In this document: piece after piece, positions 8,246 through 19,057 of the stretch
Layout: the number at the start of each line of letters is the position of its first letter
How positions within the stretch are numbered: position 1 is the first letter of the stretch
Origin: Massilia sp. ZL223
Lineage (GTDB): Bacteria; Pseudomonadota; Gammaproteobacteria; Burkholderiales; Burkholderiaceae_D
Assembly: GCF_018119395.1 (NCBI RefSeq)
Contig: NZ_JAGPWD010000018.1
Coordinates: forward strand, 34,714-98,713
Direction of reading: 5' to 3'
Length of the DNA stretch: 64,000 nucleotides
Made by a program: the position numbers and the translations under genes
Notes under the pieces: model-generated
The model's input: the letters and a program-made list of their open reading frames with translations, nothing else
What the model was told of the DNA's origin: nothing
The model's database searches: none

Positions 8246-10276
8246 TCAGGCGCGGAGCGGCTGGGGAGGGAGTTGCTGGGAGAGGGCGAGGCTCGCGGCT
8301 TCGTGGTCGAGGGGGCGGAAGAAGTAGTAGCCTTGCACGAAGTCGCTCCCCATCTCGCGCAGGATGTCGACCTCGGCGTTCGTTTCGACGCCTTCCGCCA
8401 CCACGTCCAGCCCCAGCGCGCGCGCCAGCATGACCACCACGCCGGCGATCTCGCGCTTGTCGGCGTGGCTGTCCATCGCGCTCACGAAGGAACGGTCGAT
8501 CTTCAGGGTGTCGATCGGCAGGCGCCGCAAATGGCTCAGCGACGAATAGCCGGTGCCGAAGTCGTCCAGGCTCAGGCGCACGCCCAGGGCCTTCAGCTGC
8601 TGGAAGATGGCCAGCGCATGCTCCGGGTCGGCCATCACCGCGCTTTCCGTCAGCTCCAGTTTCAGGCTGCCATGCGCAATGCCGGTGTCGGCCAGCACGC
8701 GCGTGACCATGTCCACCAGTTCGCCGTCGGTCAGCTGGATCGCGGACACGTTCACGCTCATGCTCAGCGAGCTTGAACCGGCGTCCTGCCAGGCGCGCAG
8801 CTGGCGGCAGGCCTGCTCCAGCACCCAGCCGCCGATCTGGCCGATCAGGCCCACTTCCTCGGCCACCGGAATGAATTCGACCGGCGAGATCATGCCCAGC
8901 ACCGGATGGCGCCAGCGCAGCAGCGCTTCGAAGCCGCGGATCATGCCATCCTGCGGCGAGACGATCGGCTGGTACTGCAGGAAGAACTGCTGGCCCGGCA
9001 GCGCCAGGCGCAGTTCCGCCTCCAGGGTCAGGCGCCGCAGCGCGCCTTCCTGCATGGTCTGGTCGAACATCATCCAGCGCGCGCGCCCGTTCTGCTTGGC
9101 GTGGTACATCGCGATGTCGGCGTCGCGCAGCATCACCTGCACGTCGCTGTAGCCGCTCGAACTCATGGCGATGCCGATGCTGGCCGTCACATACACCTGG
9201 TGCTGCCCGATCTGCAGCGGCGCCGCCAGGGCCTTCAGGAGGCGCTCGGCGATGCGGATCGGCGTGGCGGCGTCGCTGACGCTGTCGATCAGGATGGTGA
9301 ATTCGTCGCCGCCCAGGCGCGACACGACGTGGTGGTCGCCGCCAAGCGCGTCGCGCATCACCATGTCGCGCATGACCATATCCGTCTCGCGCAGGCAGGC
9401 CGTCAGGCGCCGCGCCGTGGCGACGATCACCTGGTCGCCCGCGCTGTGCCCCAGGCCGTCGTTGATCGCCTTGAACCGGTCCAGGTCCACGAACAGTACG
9501 GCGAACTGGTACTCGGGCATGCGTTTGGAGCGCATCAGGAAGTGCTCGAGCCGGTCGAGGAAGAGCTTGCGGTTGCCCAGCTCCGTCAGCGGATCGTGCA
9601 GGGCGTCGTGCAGCAGGCGTTCCTGGGCGCGCCGCCGTTCGATCACGCGTCCCAGCTGGGTGCCTACCTGGGCCATCAGGCGCAGCATGCCATCCGCCGG
9701 CGTCTGGCGCTCGAGCCCGAAGAATTCGAGCACGGCCACCACCTCGGTCCCGATCACCACCGGGAAGGCGAACAGCGAGGCCATGCCGACGTTCACCAGC
9801 ACCGGCAGGCGCGGCAGGTCGGCGAGCGTCGCTTCGCCGACGTTGACCGTGGCCGGCGCCGCCGTGGCCAGCACCTTGCCCGGCAAACCGACCCCGCTCG
9901 TGAAGACACTGGCTTCGGTCTCCGCGCGCAAGCGGTCGAAACGTCCGCCGCCGTCGTCGTGCCAGACGGCCGTCGAATCGAGCGCCGCGTCGTGGGTGGT
10001 CACCAGCAGCAGGTGCCCCAGCGGCCAGCCGGTATAGCGGCACACCGCCTCCAGCGCGTGGCGCATCGCGTCTTCCACGCTGGCGGCTTCGTTGGATGCG
10101 ACCGCGATGCTCTCCAGCAGGGCGATCTCCTGCTGGCGCTGGAACAGGTCGCGCAGGCCGCGCTCGGCGATGGCTTCCGCTTCCTGGCGCGCCGCGACCT
10201 CGCGCTTCAGGCGCCGCTGCAGGCGCGCGATCTCGGCGGCCGCGTCGACCTCGGATGCGCCGCCGGCGCCGGACAT
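8246..10276 (-). CDS. GAF-GGDEF-EAL cyclic-di-GMP turnover protein
   Basis: The protein has 676 residues, starting with ATG at 10276 ([19 protein letters not shown]), 8 bases after the H-NOX stop. In order: a short coiled coil (10-50), a GAF domain (about 55-210), a GGDEF diguanylate cyclase domain with an intact RLGGDEF motif near residues 320-326, and an EAL domain with [28 protein letters not shown] and AEGVET all present, so the phosphodiesterase half looks competent. Oddity: between RETD (normally the inhibitory I-site, four residues before VSR) and RLGGDEF there is an insert of roughly 17 residues that includes a tandem DMVMR repeat. It is co-transcribed with H-NOX, so the complex probably changes c-di-GMP in response to nitric oxide. 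Confidence 0.94.
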   Translation of the reverse strand: MSGAGGASEVDAAAEIARLQRRLKREVAARQEAEAIAERGLRDLFQRQQEIALLESIAVASNEAASVEDAMRHALEAVCRYTGWPLGHLLLVTTHDAALDSTAVWHDDGGGRFDRLRAETEASVFTSGVGLPGKVLATAAPATVNVGEATLADLPRLPVLVNVGMASLFAFPVVIGTEVVAVLEFFGLERQTPADGMLRLMAQVGTQLGRVIERRRAQERLLHDALHDPLTELGNRKLFLDRLEHFLMRSKRMPEYQFAVLFVDLDRFKAINDGLGHSAGDQVIVATARRLTACLRETDMVMRDMVMRDALGGDHHVVSRLGGDEFTILIDSVSDAATPIRIAERLLKALAAPLQIGQHQVYVTASIGIAMSSSGYSDVQVMLRDADIAMYHAKQNGRARWMMFDQTMQEGALRRLTLEAELRLALPGQQFFLQYQPIVSPQDGMIRGFEALLRWRHPVLGMISPVEFIPVAEEVGLIGQIGGWVLEQACRQLRAWQDAGSSSLSMSVNVSAIQLTDGELVDMVTRVLADTGIAHGSLKLELTESAVMADPEHALAIFQQLKALGVRLSLDDFGTGYSSLSHLRRLPIDTLKIDRSFVSAMDSHADKREIAGVVVMLARALGLDVVAEGVETNAEVDILREMGSDFVQGYYFFRPLDHEAASLALSQQLPPQPLRA

Positions 10277-10284
10277 GGCTGCGT

Positions 10285-10824
10285 TCACTTGGCGAAGCGC
10301 ACGTGGAACACGCACTTGTCGGCGTGTTCGTGCATGCACTGGGACTGGTGCACGTCGGCCTGCTCGCCGAAGTGCGAAGCCGCGCCCTGCATGAAGCCCT
10401 CGGCCAGCGCGCACAGCTTGCGCTGCGAGTTGTAGCCGATGACCAGGGTCTCGTTGCTGCTGGTGTCGAAGTCGAATACCGGCGGCGTGGCGCCCGGATA
10501 GAGCTTGCGCACTTCCGGGTGGATCAGGTTGTTGAGGGTCAGCAGGAAGCTGCGCGCGCTGGTGTGCGGCGCGAAGAAGCCCGGATAGCGCTGCACCAGG
10601 ATGGGCATGGCGCGCCGTCCGAACCAGCGCAGCACGTCCTGGGGCGGAATGTTCAGCGCCGCCGAGGCCACTTCGACCAGGCGGAACACCTCGGCGTCGT
10701 CGTAGCTGCCGAGCGATGTATACGCGCCACCGAGCCCGGCGTCGTCGAGCAGGCGATCCCAGGTGGCCTCGCCGAACTCGGTCGTGACCGCTTCCTCGAG
10801 GAGATTGAAAACGATGCCTTTCAT
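10285..10824 (-). CDS. H-NOX heme nitric-oxide sensor
   Basis: The 179 residues match the HNOB fold. The proximal heme ligand is H102 ([15 protein letters not shown]) and the heme-propionate motif YNSQR falls at Y131, S133, R135, exactly the standard numbering. Position 140 is Leu rather than the distal Tyr of oxygen-binding H-NOX proteins, which points to NO selectivity. C138, H159, C163 and C171 resemble the zinc site seen in other facultative H-NOX proteins. It lies directly upstream of the GGDEF-EAL gene, the classical partner arrangement in which ligand-bound H-NOX modulates cyclase or phosphodiesterase activity. Confidence 0.94.
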   Translation of the reverse strand: MKGIVFNLLEEAVTTEFGEATWDRLLDDAGLGGAYTSLGSYDDAEVFRLVEVASAALNIPPQDVLRWFGRRAMPILVQRYPGFFAPHTSARSFLLTLNNLIHPEVRKLYPGATPPVFDFDTSSNETLVIGYNSQRKLCALAEGFMQGAASHFGEQADVHQSQCMHEHADKCVFHVRFAK

Positions 10825-10963
10825 GGGATGCCTCTAAATCAATACGTGCACGAATTTTACACGTAGATTGCTTTTATATCTCAGAGGCAACACCAATTCG
10901 GCGAACCGGCACAGGTTCAAAACCGCAACACGTGGCATTCCGACCACACCTGTTGTCAATCGA

Positions 10964-11812
10964 TCAGTATTCCCGGCGGTCGGGCTTGATCTCTTGCAGG
11001 ATCGTGGTGGCGATTTCCTCGATCGACTTGGTGGTCGAGGACAGCCAGCGGATGCCTTCGCGCTTCATCATCGCTTCGGCCTCGTTGACCTCGTAGCGGC
11101 AGTTCTCGATCGACGCATATTTGCTGCCGGCGCGGCGCTCGTTCCGGATCTGCGACAGGCGCTCGGGCGTGATGGTCAGCCCGAACAGCTTGCTCTTGAA
11201 CGGCGGCAGCGAGGAAGGCAGCTTGCCGCGTTCGAAGTCGTCCGGAATCAGGGGATAGTTGGCCGCCTTCAGGCCGTACTGCATCGCCAGATAGAGGCTG
11301 GTCGGGGTCTTGCCCGAGCGCGACACGCCCACCAGGATCACGTCAGCCTCGGCCAGGTTCTTGTGCGACTGGCCGTCGTCGTGCGCCAGCGAGAAGTTGA
11401 TCGCCTCGATGCGGTTCTTGTATTCCTCGGTATCCACCGCGTTGTGGATACGCCCGATGGTATGGGTCGACTTGACGCCCAGTTCCTGCTCGAGCGGCGA
11501 GACGAAGGTCTGGAACAGGTCCATGTGCATGCCGTTCGCGGCCCGGATCACGCTCGACAGGTCGTGCTTCACCAGGGTCGAGAACACGATCGGCCGCTGG
11601 CCGTCGCGCGCGAAGCTTTCGTTGATGCGGCGCGCTGCGTCGTAGGCCTTGTCGATCGAGTCGATGAAGGGAATGCGGATCTGGCGGAAACGCATCTCGA
11701 ACTGGCTCAGCACGGCATGGCCGAAGGTCTCCGCCGTGATGCCGGTGCCGTCGGAGACGAAGAACACGGTGCGCGACGAAGGGGTCAGGGAGGAGCGGAT
11801 TTCTTCGGTCAT
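10964..11812 (-). CDS. ppsR: PEP synthase regulatory protein (bifunctional kinase/pyrophosphorylase)
   Basis: This 282-residue DUF299/PSRP family protein phosphorylates PEP synthase on a threonine using ADP (inactivation) and removes the phosphate with inorganic phosphate (reactivation). The N-terminus [24 protein letters not shown] and the P-loop [19 protein letters not shown] (near residue 160) are diagnostic. It is divergent from ppsA, its substrate, with about 200 bases of shared promoter region between them. Confidence 0.95.
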   Translation of the reverse strand: MTEEIRSSLTPSSRTVFFVSDGTGITAETFGHAVLSQFEMRFRQIRIPFIDSIDKAYDAARRINESFARDGQRPIVFSTLVKHDLSSVIRAANGMHMDLFQTFVSPLEQELGVKSTHTIGRIHNAVDTEEYKNRIEAINFSLAHDDGQSHKNLAEADVILVGVSRSGKTPTSLYLAMQYGLKAANYPLIPDDFERGKLPSSLPPFKSKLFGLTITPERLSQIRNERRAGSKYASIENCRYEVNEAEAMMKREGIRWLSSTTKSIEEIATTILQEIKPDRREY

Positions 11813-12010
11813 GGGTCGGAACGCAGGTGGAAATGACTAACCAGGTGACAAGCATATAAGCTTATGTGCTGTACATCATCCGGTCACAGGTTAAAATGCT
11901 TGGCAACGGACATGCATTGTGCTGCACGGCGGACAGAATAACAAGAACACATCTCCGCTGCCCCGCACTTGCGCCAACAGGTTTCTATCATCAAGTAAGG
12001 GTGTTTTACC

Positions 12011-14455
12011 ATGACTAACCTAGCAACTGGAGTGTTGAAGGAGCCTGACCAGGCGGGCCGCGCGGACAAGGTCTACGTGGCGTCGTTCGAGAACCTGCGC
12101 ATGACCGACGTCGAGTCGGTCGGCGGCAAGAACGCCTCGCTCGGCGAGATGATCAGCCAGCTGGCCGGCGCCGGCGTGCGCGTGCCGGGCGGCTTCGCCA
12201 CCACGGCGGACGCCTTCCGCGACTTCCTCAGCCATAGCGTCAATGGCGGACCGTCGCTCGCTGACCGCATCGCCACCCGCCTCGAAACGCTCGACGTCGA
12301 CGACGTGCGCGCGCTGGCCGCAGCCGGCGCCGAGATCCGCCAGTGGATCATCGACACCCCGTTCCAGCCGCGCCTGGAGCAGGAGATCCGCGCCTTCTAC
12401 GAGCGCCTGGTGGCCGGTTCGAGTACCGAAGTCTCGTTCGCCGTGCGTTCCTCGGCGACCGCCGAAGACCTGCCGGACGCCTCGTTCGCAGGCCAGCAGG
12501 AGAGCTTCCTGAACGTGGTCGGCATCGACAACGTGCTGGAAGCGATGAAGCACGTCTTCGCCTCGCTGTACAACGACCGCGCGATCTCCTACCGCGTGCA
12601 CAAGGGCTTCACCCACGCCGAAGTCGCGCTGTCGGCCGGCGTGCAGCGCATGGTCCGTTCGGACCTGGGCTCATCGGGCGTGATGTTCACCATCGACACC
12701 GAATCGGGCTTCAAGGACGTGGTATTCGTGACCTCGAGCTACGGCCTGGGCGAGACCGTGGTGCAGGGCGCCGTCAATCCGGACGAATTCTACGTGCACA
12801 AGCCGATGCTCGCGCAGGGCAAGTCGCCGGTCATCCGCCGCAACATCGGCTCCAAGCTGATCAAGATGGAGTTCACCAGCGAGGCCAAGGCCGGCCGCTC
12901 GGTCAAGACCGTGGACGTACCGATCGAACTGCGCAACCGCTACTCGCTGCTCGACTCCGATGTCGTCGAGCTGGCGAAGTACGCCGTCATCATCGAGAAC
13001 CACTACGGCCGTCCGATGGACATCGAGTGGGGCAAGGACGGCCGCGACGGCCAGCTGTACATCCTGCAGGCGCGTCCGGAAACCGTGAAGTCGCAGGAAA
13101 AGGCGAGCGACGCCCAGCAGCGTTTCAAGCTCAAGGGCTCGGGCACCGTGCTGACTTCCGGCCGCGCGATCGGCCAGAAGATCGGCGCCGGCCCGGTGCG
13201 CGTCATCACCGACCCGTCGGAGATGGAACGCGTGCAGCCGGGCGACGTGCTGGTGGCCGACATGACCGACCCGAACTGGGAACCGGTCATGAAGCGCGCC
13301 GCCGCCATCGTCACCAACCGCGGCGGACGTACCTGCCACGCGGCGATCATCGCCCGTGAACTGGGCGTGCCGGCGGTCGTGGGCTGCGGCGACGCCACCG
13401 AGGCGCTGAAGGACGGCACCTTCGTGACCGTGTCCTGCGCCGAAGGCGACGAAGGCCGCATCTACGACGGCATCCTCGAAACCGAAGTGACCGAAGTCTC
13501 GCGCGGCGCGCTGCCGCCGCTCAAGACCAAGATCATGCTCAACGTCGGCAATCCGCAGCTGGCCTTCGACTTCCAGTCGGTGCCGAACGGCGGCGTCGGC
13601 CTGGCGCGCCTTGAGTTCATCATCAACAACAACATCGGCGTGCACCCGAAGGCCATCCTCGAGTACCCGAACATCGACGCCGACCTGAAGAAGGCGGTGG
13701 AGTCGGTGGCCCGCGGCCACGCTTCGCCGCGCGCCTTCTACGTCGACAAGCTGGCTGAAGGCGTGGCGACCATCGCCGCCGCCTTCTGGCCGAAGCCGGT
13801 CATCGTGCGTCTGTCGGACTTCAAGTCGAACGAGTACAAGAAGCTGATCGGCGGTTCGCGCTACGAGCCGGACGAAGAAAACCCGATGCTGGGCTTCCGC
13901 GGCGCCGCGCGCTACCTGGCCGAGGACTTCGCCGAGTCCTTCGAGATGGAATGCATGGCCATGAAGCGCGTGCGCGAAGAGATGGGCCTGACCAACGTCG
14001 AACTGATGGTCCCGTTCGTGCGTACCCTGGGCCAGGCCGAGGCGGTCGTGAACCTGCTGGCCAAGTACGGCCTGAAGCGCGGCGAGAACGGCCTGCGCCT
14101 GATCATGATGTGCGAGGTGCCGTCCAACGCCATCCTGGCCGAGCAGTTCCTGCAGTACTTCGACGGCTTCTCGATCGGCTCGAACGACCTGACCCAGCTG
14201 ACCCTGGGCCTGGACCGCGACTCGGGCATGGAACTGCTGGCCAAGGACTTCGACGAGCGCGATCCGGCCGTGAAAGCCATGCTGTCGATGGCGATCAAGG
14301 CTTGCCGGGAGCAAGGCAAGTACATCGGCATCTGCGGCCAGGGCCCTTCGGACAATCCGGACTTCGCGGTCTGGCTGATGGAGCAGGGCATCGAGTCGAT
14401 GTCGCTGAACCCGGACTCGGTGATCGATACCTGGCAGAAGCTGGCGTCGATGTAA
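12011..14455 (+). CDS. ppsA: Phosphoenolpyruvate synthase
   Basis: PpsA converts pyruvate and ATP to phosphoenolpyruvate, AMP and phosphate for gluconeogenesis. The 814 residues contain the N-terminal ATP-grasp domain ([12 protein letters not shown], then [22 protein letters not shown]), the swivelling phosphohistidine domain with [21 protein letters not shown] (catalytic H443, preceded by the regulatory Thr441 position) and the PEP-binding barrel ending in [16 protein letters not shown]. Length is about 790-815 in the family. Divergent ppsR is the post-translational regulator. Confidence 0.97.
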   Translation: MTNLATGVLKEPDQAGRADKVYVASFENLRMTDVESVGGKNASLGEMISQLAGAGVRVPGGFATTADAFRDFLSHSVNGGPSLADRIATRLETLDVDDVRALAAAGAEIRQWIIDTPFQPRLEQEIRAFYERLVAGSSTEVSFAVRSSATAEDLPDASFAGQQESFLNVVGIDNVLEAMKHVFASLYNDRAISYRVHKGFTHAEVALSAGVQRMVRSDLGSSGVMFTIDTESGFKDVVFVTSSYGLGETVVQGAVNPDEFYVHKPMLAQGKSPVIRRNIGSKLIKMEFTSEAKAGRSVKTVDVPIELRNRYSLLDSDVVELAKYAVIIENHYGRPMDIEWGKDGRDGQLYILQARPETVKSQEKASDAQQRFKLKGSGTVLTSGRAIGQKIGAGPVRVITDPSEMERVQPGDVLVADMTDPNWEPVMKRAAAIVTNRGGRTCHAAIIARELGVPAVVGCGDATEALKDGTFVTVSCAEGDEGRIYDGILETEVTEVSRGALPPLKTKIMLNVGNPQLAFDFQSVPNGGVGLARLEFIINNNIGVHPKAILEYPNIDADLKKAVESVARGHASPRAFYVDKLAEGVATIAAAFWPKPVIVRLSDFKSNEYKKLIGGSRYEPDEENPMLGFRGAARYLAEDFAESFEMECMAMKRVREEMGLTNVELMVPFVRTLGQAEAVVNLLAKYGLKRGENGLRLIMMCEVPSNAILAEQFLQYFDGFSIGSNDLTQLTLGLDRDSGMELLAKDFDERDPAVKAMLSMAIKACREQGKYIGICGQGPSDNPDFAVWLMEQGIESMSLNPDSVIDTWQKLASM

Positions 14456-14503
14456 TCGAGGCCGTGCGATCGCAGGTGTATTGCTTCTAAGTAAGGCAAG
14501 TCT

Positions 14504-14537
14504 TCCCCAGTCGTGGCTGCAGGTGCTACACTGGGGA
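14504..14537 (+). other. Inverted repeat downstream of ppsA
   Basis: TCCCCAGT at 14504-14511 pairs with ACTGGGGA at 14530-14537 around an 18-base loop. There is no T-run directly after it, so it is not a typical terminator by itself; it may protect the 3' end of ppsA RNA or be a protein site. Confidence 0.4.
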
Positions 14538-14590
14538 GAATGATTTCGTTGCCGCTTAGACCACTATCAAAACGACTCGCACGAATTCGC

Positions 14591-14630
14591 AAAACCCTCG
14601 CTACCCGTTTCGGGTGACGGGGGTTTTTTC
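14591..14630 (+). terminator. Rho-independent terminator after ppsA
   Basis: AAAACCCTCGCTACCCG, a TTT loop, then CGGGTGACGGGGGTTTTTT forms a hairpin with a few mismatches followed by a T-run. It lies between ppsA and the nfeD gene. Confidence 0.75.
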
Positions 14631-14659
14631 ATTTACAGCCCTGGAACGAGGAGACGCAC

Positions 14660-15088
14660 ATGTCCGACTGGACGATCTGGCTGATTGGCGCCGGCATCCT
14701 GGTGATTGCCGAGCTTTTCACCGGGACCTTCTACCTGCTCATGATCGCGCTGGGCCTGTGCGCCGGCGCGCTGGCGGCGCTGGCCGGCCTGAGCGGTCCG
14801 TTGCAGACGCTGGTTGCGGCCGCCGTCGGCGTCGCGGCCACCCTGGTGCTGCGCCGCAGCCGCTTCGGCAAGGCCGCACGCAAGGGGGACCAGGCAGCCA
14901 ATGACCCCAACATGAACCTCGACATCGGCCAGCGCGTCAGCGTGCCGCAGTGGCAGGGAAGGCGCGCGCGCGTGATGTACCGCGGCGCGCTGTGGGACGT
15001 CGAGCTGCGCCCCGGCGCCTCGGACCAGCCGGGCGACTTCCGCATCGTCGAGGTGCACGGTAACCGCCTGATCGTCGCGGACGCATAA
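14660..15088 (+). CDS. NfeD-family membrane protein
   Basis: The protein has 142 residues with about three membrane helices in the first 75 residues (WTIWLIGAGILVIAELFTGTFY, then two further hydrophobic runs), then a soluble OB-fold domain (about 95-142: GQRVSVPQWQGRRARVMYRG). NfeD proteins are partners of SPFH/stomatin proteins, and here the SPFH gene follows 33 bases later. The pair is thought to act in membrane microdomains; the biochemical activity is not known with certainty. Confidence 0.9.
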   Translation: MSDWTIWLIGAGILVIAELFTGTFYLLMIALGLCAGALAALAGLSGPLQTLVAAAVGVAATLVLRRSRFGKAARKGDQAANDPNMNLDIGQRVSVPQWQGRRARVMYRGALWDVELRPGASDQPGDFRIVEVHGNRLIVADA

Positions 15089-15127
15089 GACGAGCGAATA
15101 CATCACACACAACAATAAGGGATGCCA

Positions 15128-16045
15128 ATGGAAATGTTCAGCATGGTTGCGCTGGTGGTCTTCGGGATCGCCCTGGTCTTCGTCTTCAAGACGATCAACG
15201 TCGTGCCCCAGCAGCACGCTTGGGTGGTGGAACGCCTGGGCAAGTACCACGCCACCCTGGCGCCGGGCCTGAATATCGTCGTGCCCTTCATCGACCGCAT
15301 CGCCTACAAGCACAGCCTGAAGGAGATTCCGCTCGACGTGCCGCCCCAGGTCTGCATCACGCGCGACAACACCCAGCTGCAGGTCGATGGCATCCTGTAC
15401 TTCCAGGTGACCGACGCCATGCGCGCCTCCTACGGTTCCTCGAACTACATCCAGGCCATCACCCAGCTGGCCCAGACCACCTTGCGTTCGGTGATCGGCA
15501 AGATGGAGCTGGACAAGACCTTCGAGGAGCGCGACCACATCAACACCACCATCGTCAACGCGATCGACGAATCGGCCGCCAACTGGGGCGTGAAGGTCCT
15601 GCGCTACGAGATCAAGGACCTGACCCCGCCGGCCGAGATCCTGCACGCGATGCAGCGCCAGATCACGGCCGAACGCGAGAAGCGCGCCCTGATCGCGGCG
15701 TCGGAAGGACGCCGCCAGGAGCAGATCAACATCGCCAGCGGCGAGCGCGAGGCGGCCATTGCCCGTTCGGAAGGCGAGCGCCAGGCCGCCATCAACCGCG
15801 CCCAGGGCGATGCCAGCGCCATCGTCGCGCTGGCGGAGGCGAGCGCCTCGGCGCTGCGCCAGGTGGGCGCGGCGATCCGCGAGCCGGGCGGCATGGACGC
15901 CGTCAGCCTGCGCGTGGCCGAGCACTACGTCGACGCCTTCGGCAATCTGGCCAAGACCAACAACTCGCTGATCGTGCCGGCCAATATGGGCGACATGAGC
16001 AGCGTGATCGCCAGCGCCCTGCAGATCGTGAAGGCGCAAAAATGA
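15128..16045 (+). CDS. SPFH/Band 7 (stomatin-like, QmcA type) protein
   Basis: About 305 residues with one N-terminal membrane helix (VALVVFGIALVFVFKTINVV), an SPFH domain beginning VPQQHAWVVERLGKYHATL and a long charged helix (about 185-260) rich in AERE, SEGE and AIARSEGERQAA repeats, which drives oligomerisation. I prefer the ATG at 15128 because AAGG at 15117-15120 is 7 bases upstream; the in-frame ATG at 15122 is too close to it. Likely a scaffold that organises inner membrane patches and modulates membrane proteases, working with the NfeD protein upstream. It overlaps the next gene as ATGA. Confidence 0.93.
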   Translation: MEMFSMVALVVFGIALVFVFKTINVVPQQHAWVVERLGKYHATLAPGLNIVVPFIDRIAYKHSLKEIPLDVPPQVCITRDNTQLQVDGILYFQVTDAMRASYGSSNYIQAITQLAQTTLRSVIGKMELDKTFEERDHINTTIVNAIDESAANWGVKVLRYEIKDLTPPAEILHAMQRQITAEREKRALIAASEGRRQEQINIASGEREAAIARSEGERQAAINRAQGDASAIVALAEASASALRQVGAAIREPGGMDAVSLRVAEHYVDAFGNLAKTNNSLIVPANMGDMSSVIASALQIVKAQK

Positions 16046-16851
16046 CGCGCGTGGTCGTCATCACCGGGGCTTCCGACGGCATCGGCGCCGAGATGGCGCG
16101 CCAGCTGGCGGCGAAGGAGGGCGCGGGCCTGGCCCTGGTGCTGGCGGCGCGCGGTGCGGCGCAGTTGGAGACCGTGGCCGGGCAATGCCAGGCGCTCGGC
16201 GCCCAGACGCTGGCGGTGCCGGCCGACGTGGGCCGGCAGGAAGACTGCCGTGCCCTGGTCGAACAGGCCGTGGCCCGCTTCGGCCGTATCGACGTCCTGG
16301 TCAATAACGCGGGCCGCTCGGCGCACGCCTTGTTCGAGCAGGTCGAGGACCTGGGCTGGTACGAGGACCTGATGCGCGTGAACCTGTGGGGCAGCGTGTG
16401 GTGCACGCAGGCGGCGCTGCCGCACCTGAAGGCGGCGCGCGGCAGCATCGTGGCCGTGTCCTCGCTGGCGGGCCTGGTCGGCGTGCCGGGACGCACGGCC
16501 TACAGCGCGTCCAAATTTGCGATGACCGGCTTCTTCGAAGCGCTGCGCCTGGAACTCAAGGGCGCCTGTGTGAGCGTCACGACCGCCTATCCGGGCGTGG
16601 TGGCGACGCAGATTCGCTATCGCGGCTACAACGCCAAGGGAGAGGCGGCCGGTGTCAGCGGCCTGAAAGAGGAAGACGCCATGCCGGTGGAAGAGTGTGC
16701 GCGCCTGATCATCGACGGCATGGAAGGCCGCCGGCGCGAGGTCGTGATGACCACGAAAGGCAAGCTGGGGCGCCTACTCAAGCTGCTGGCCCCGGGCCTG
16801 GTCGAAAAAATGGCGCTGGCCGCCGTGAAAGACGAACAGCGCCCGCACTGA
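16042..16851 (+). CDS. Short-chain dehydrogenase/reductase
   Basis: The protein has 269 residues. The Rossmann nucleotide site is VVVITGASDGIGAEMA (TGxxxGIG), NNAG is present (LVNNAGRSAH), the catalytic Ser lies in IVAVSSLAGLVG and the Tyr-Lys pair in YSASKFAMTGFFEALRLEL. It is an NAD(P)-dependent oxidoreductase of the classical SDR type, closest in style to DHRS7-like proteins. The substrate is unknown. Translationally coupled to the SPFH gene and convergent with the TonB receptor, 16 bases away. Confidence 0.92.
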   Translation: MTRVVVITGASDGIGAEMARQLAAKEGAGLALVLAARGAAQLETVAGQCQALGAQTLAVPADVGRQEDCRALVEQAVARFGRIDVLVNNAGRSAHALFEQVEDLGWYEDLMRVNLWGSVWCTQAALPHLKAARGSIVAVSSLAGLVGVPGRTAYSASKFAMTGFFEALRLELKGACVSVTTAYPGVVATQIRYRGYNAKGEAAGVSGLKEEDAMPVEECARLIIDGMEGRRREVVMTTKGKLGRLLKLLAPGLVEKMALAAVKDEQRPH

Positions 16852-16867
16852 TGCGGCAAACGCTAAC

Positions 16868-19039
16868 TCAGAAGTCGACCGATCCCGACACCACGACGCT
16901 GCGCGGCGCGCCCAACACCAGGTAGCCGTAGCCCGGGTAGCCGCCTGCCGACGCCCAGTAGTTCTTGTCGGTGACGTTGTCGACACGCGCACGCAGGGTG
17001 ACGTCGCGATCGAACAGGCGAGCGGTATAGTTGGCGCCGATGTCGAGGCGGGCCCAGGACGGCAGCTTCTGGGTGTTCGCCGCATCCGCATACTGGCCCG
17101 AGGTATAGACCGTGCGCGCATTCAGCGCCAGGCCCTGCATGCCAGGCACGTCCCAATCCACGCCCAGGTTCAGCTGGGTCTTCGGCACGCCGATCGCATC
17201 CTTGCCCTCGTTGACGCCGCCGGCGGTGCGGCGCTGTTCCGCGTCCAGCAGGGTCAGGCCGCCCAGCAGGCGCAGGCCGCGCAGCGGGCTGCCGAACACC
17301 GACACTTCCAGGCCGCGGTTGCGCTGCTCGCCATACACGCCGAAGCGGCGGTTCTCGATGTAGGCCGAAGGCTGGCTGGTGCTGAACAGGGCCGCGCTCA
17401 GGCCCAGGCGGCCGCCGTCGTATTTGACCCCGACTTCCTTCTGGCGCGAGACGAAGGGCGCGAACACTTCACCGACGTTGACGATGTCGATGCCCGAGGC
17501 CACCGGCCCCTTTTGCAGCGCCTCGCTGTAGTTCGCGTACAGCGACAGGTTCTTGGCCGGCTTGAAGACCAGGCCCGCCAGCGGCGTGTTCTCGCTCGCC
17601 TCGTAGGCCGAATACTGGACGCCGCTGTTGTAGTCGTAGCCGAAGTCCTTGATCTTCTGGTGGCGCAGGCCCACGCTCAGCAGCACGGTGTCGCCCGCGA
17701 AGGACAGCGTATCGGCCAGCGCGTAGCTCGACAGGATGGTCTTGGCGGTCAGCAGCGGATTGCCCATGTCGCCGCCGGTGAAGAAGCGCGAGGAGGGCGG
17801 CGCGGCGTCGGTGGGGCGATAAATGTTGGCGGCGAAGCCCGCGAAGTCGCTCATGCCATAGGCGTTCTTCGATTCCGAATGGAAGCCGGATGCGGCCGCG
17901 CTCAGGCTGTGCTTGATGCCGCCGGTGCGCAGCTCTGCGCGCACGCCGGCCTCGCCGGTGCGCACCTTGTCTTCGCGTACGTTGTCGAAGCGGCTCATGG
18001 TGCCGCTGCCGTCGGCGGCGGAGACGGTCGGCGAGGAGATGACGTTGAATTCGTCGCCCTTGCGCATGCCGAAGGCCGCCCAGGCGGTCGCGCCGCCCGG
18101 CAGGTCGACTTCGCCGCGCACGGTGCCGAAGGTGTCGCGCTCCTCGGAGGTGGTCCAGGGCTGCGCGAAGTTGCGGTCGGCCTCGGGCGCCGCGATCATC
18201 GGCACACCCGCTGCCAGGGTCACGCTGGGGCGTGCGGCGGTGAGGGTATGGTCCTGGTGGCCGACGTCGGCCGACAGGCGGTAGCCGCGGCCACGGTAAT
18301 CCATCCCGATCGAGTACACGCTCAGCTCGCGGTTCTCGCGGTCGACCGCGGTGTCGCCGTCGCGGCGCACGGCGTTGACGCGGATGCCGGCACGGTTCTC
18401 CGCGCCGAAACGGCGCGCCACGTCGGCGGCCACATAGCCCTGGCCGCCGCTTTCCACGCCCGCCGTGACGCGCGACAGCGGCGCGTTGGGTGCGCGCTTG
18501 GGCAGCAGGTTGATCGCGCCGCCGATGCCGCCGCCGCCCGGCGCGGCGCCGTTGATGAAGCTGTTCGCGCCGCGCAGCACTTCCACGCGCTCGAGCAGCT
18601 CGGAAGCCACGAACTGGCGCGGCAACAGGCCGAACAGGCCGTTATAGGCCAGGTCGTCCGAGTTCACCTGGAAGCCGCGGATCATGTACAGCTCCTGGTA
18701 GTTGCCGAAGCCGCGCGCCACGCGCACCGAAGGATCGTTCTGCAGCACGTCGGCCACGCCGCGCGCCTGCTGGTCCTGGATCAGCGCCTGGGTGTAGTTG
18801 GTGGCGTTGAACGGCGCGTCCATGATGTCCACGTTGCCCAGCAGGCCGAGGCGGCCGCCGCGCGCCACCTGGCCGCCTGCGTAGGCGGAGGGCAAGCCCT
18901 GGGCCGAGGCATCGGCCGAGGCGCTCACCACTACGGTGGCGATCGGCTGGTCGGTGGATTCCTGGGCATGCGCGGTGGAGATGGCGAGGAGGGCGGCGGC
19001 GAATGCCACCGGAGTGAGGCTGAGGCGGTGCGAACGCAT
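16868..19039 (-). CDS. TonB-dependent siderophore receptor
   Basis: This 723-residue outer membrane receptor has a signal peptide (cleavage after STAHA, near residue 25), a plug domain (about 60-165: DIMDAPFNATNYTQALIQDQQARGVADVLQNDPSVRVARGFG style TonB-receptor plug) and a 22-strand barrel ending in VSGSVDF with terminal Phe. The plug contains the typical EVLRGANSFINGAAPGGGG motif. It imports a ferric siderophore (ligand not predictable) using TonB energy. The two Fur-type boxes just upstream and the divergent PepSY protein support iron control. Confidence 0.95.
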   Translation of the reverse strand: MRSHRLSLTPVAFAAALLAISTAHAQESTDQPIATVVVSASADASAQGLPSAYAGGQVARGGRLGLLGNVDIMDAPFNATNYTQALIQDQQARGVADVLQNDPSVRVARGFGNYQELYMIRGFQVNSDDLAYNGLFGLLPRQFVASELLERVEVLRGANSFINGAAPGGGGIGGAINLLPKRAPNAPLSRVTAGVESGGQGYVAADVARRFGAENRAGIRVNAVRRDGDTAVDRENRELSVYSIGMDYRGRGYRLSADVGHQDHTLTAARPSVTLAAGVPMIAAPEADRNFAQPWTTSEERDTFGTVRGEVDLPGGATAWAAFGMRKGDEFNVISSPTVSAADGSGTMSRFDNVREDKVRTGEAGVRAELRTGGIKHSLSAAASGFHSESKNAYGMSDFAGFAANIYRPTDAAPPSSRFFTGGDMGNPLLTAKTILSSYALADTLSFAGDTVLLSVGLRHQKIKDFGYDYNSGVQYSAYEASENTPLAGLVFKPAKNLSLYANYSEALQKGPVASGIDIVNVGEVFAPFVSRQKEVGVKYDGGRLGLSAALFSTSQPSAYIENRRFGVYGEQRNRGLEVSVFGSPLRGLRLLGGLTLLDAEQRRTAGGVNEGKDAIGVPKTQLNLGVDWDVPGMQGLALNARTVYTSGQYADAANTQKLPSWARLDIGANYTARLFDRDVTLRARVDNVTDKNYWASAGGYPGYGYLVLGAPRSVVVSGSVDF

Positions 19040-19057
19040 GAGTGTTGCTCTTTTTCT

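Noticed and set aside
8160..10043. 627-codon minus-strand frame overlapping the GGDEF gene
   Set aside because: Its arginine/proline/alanine-rich product is a shadow of the GAF-GGDEF-EAL gene, which has clear domain motifs.
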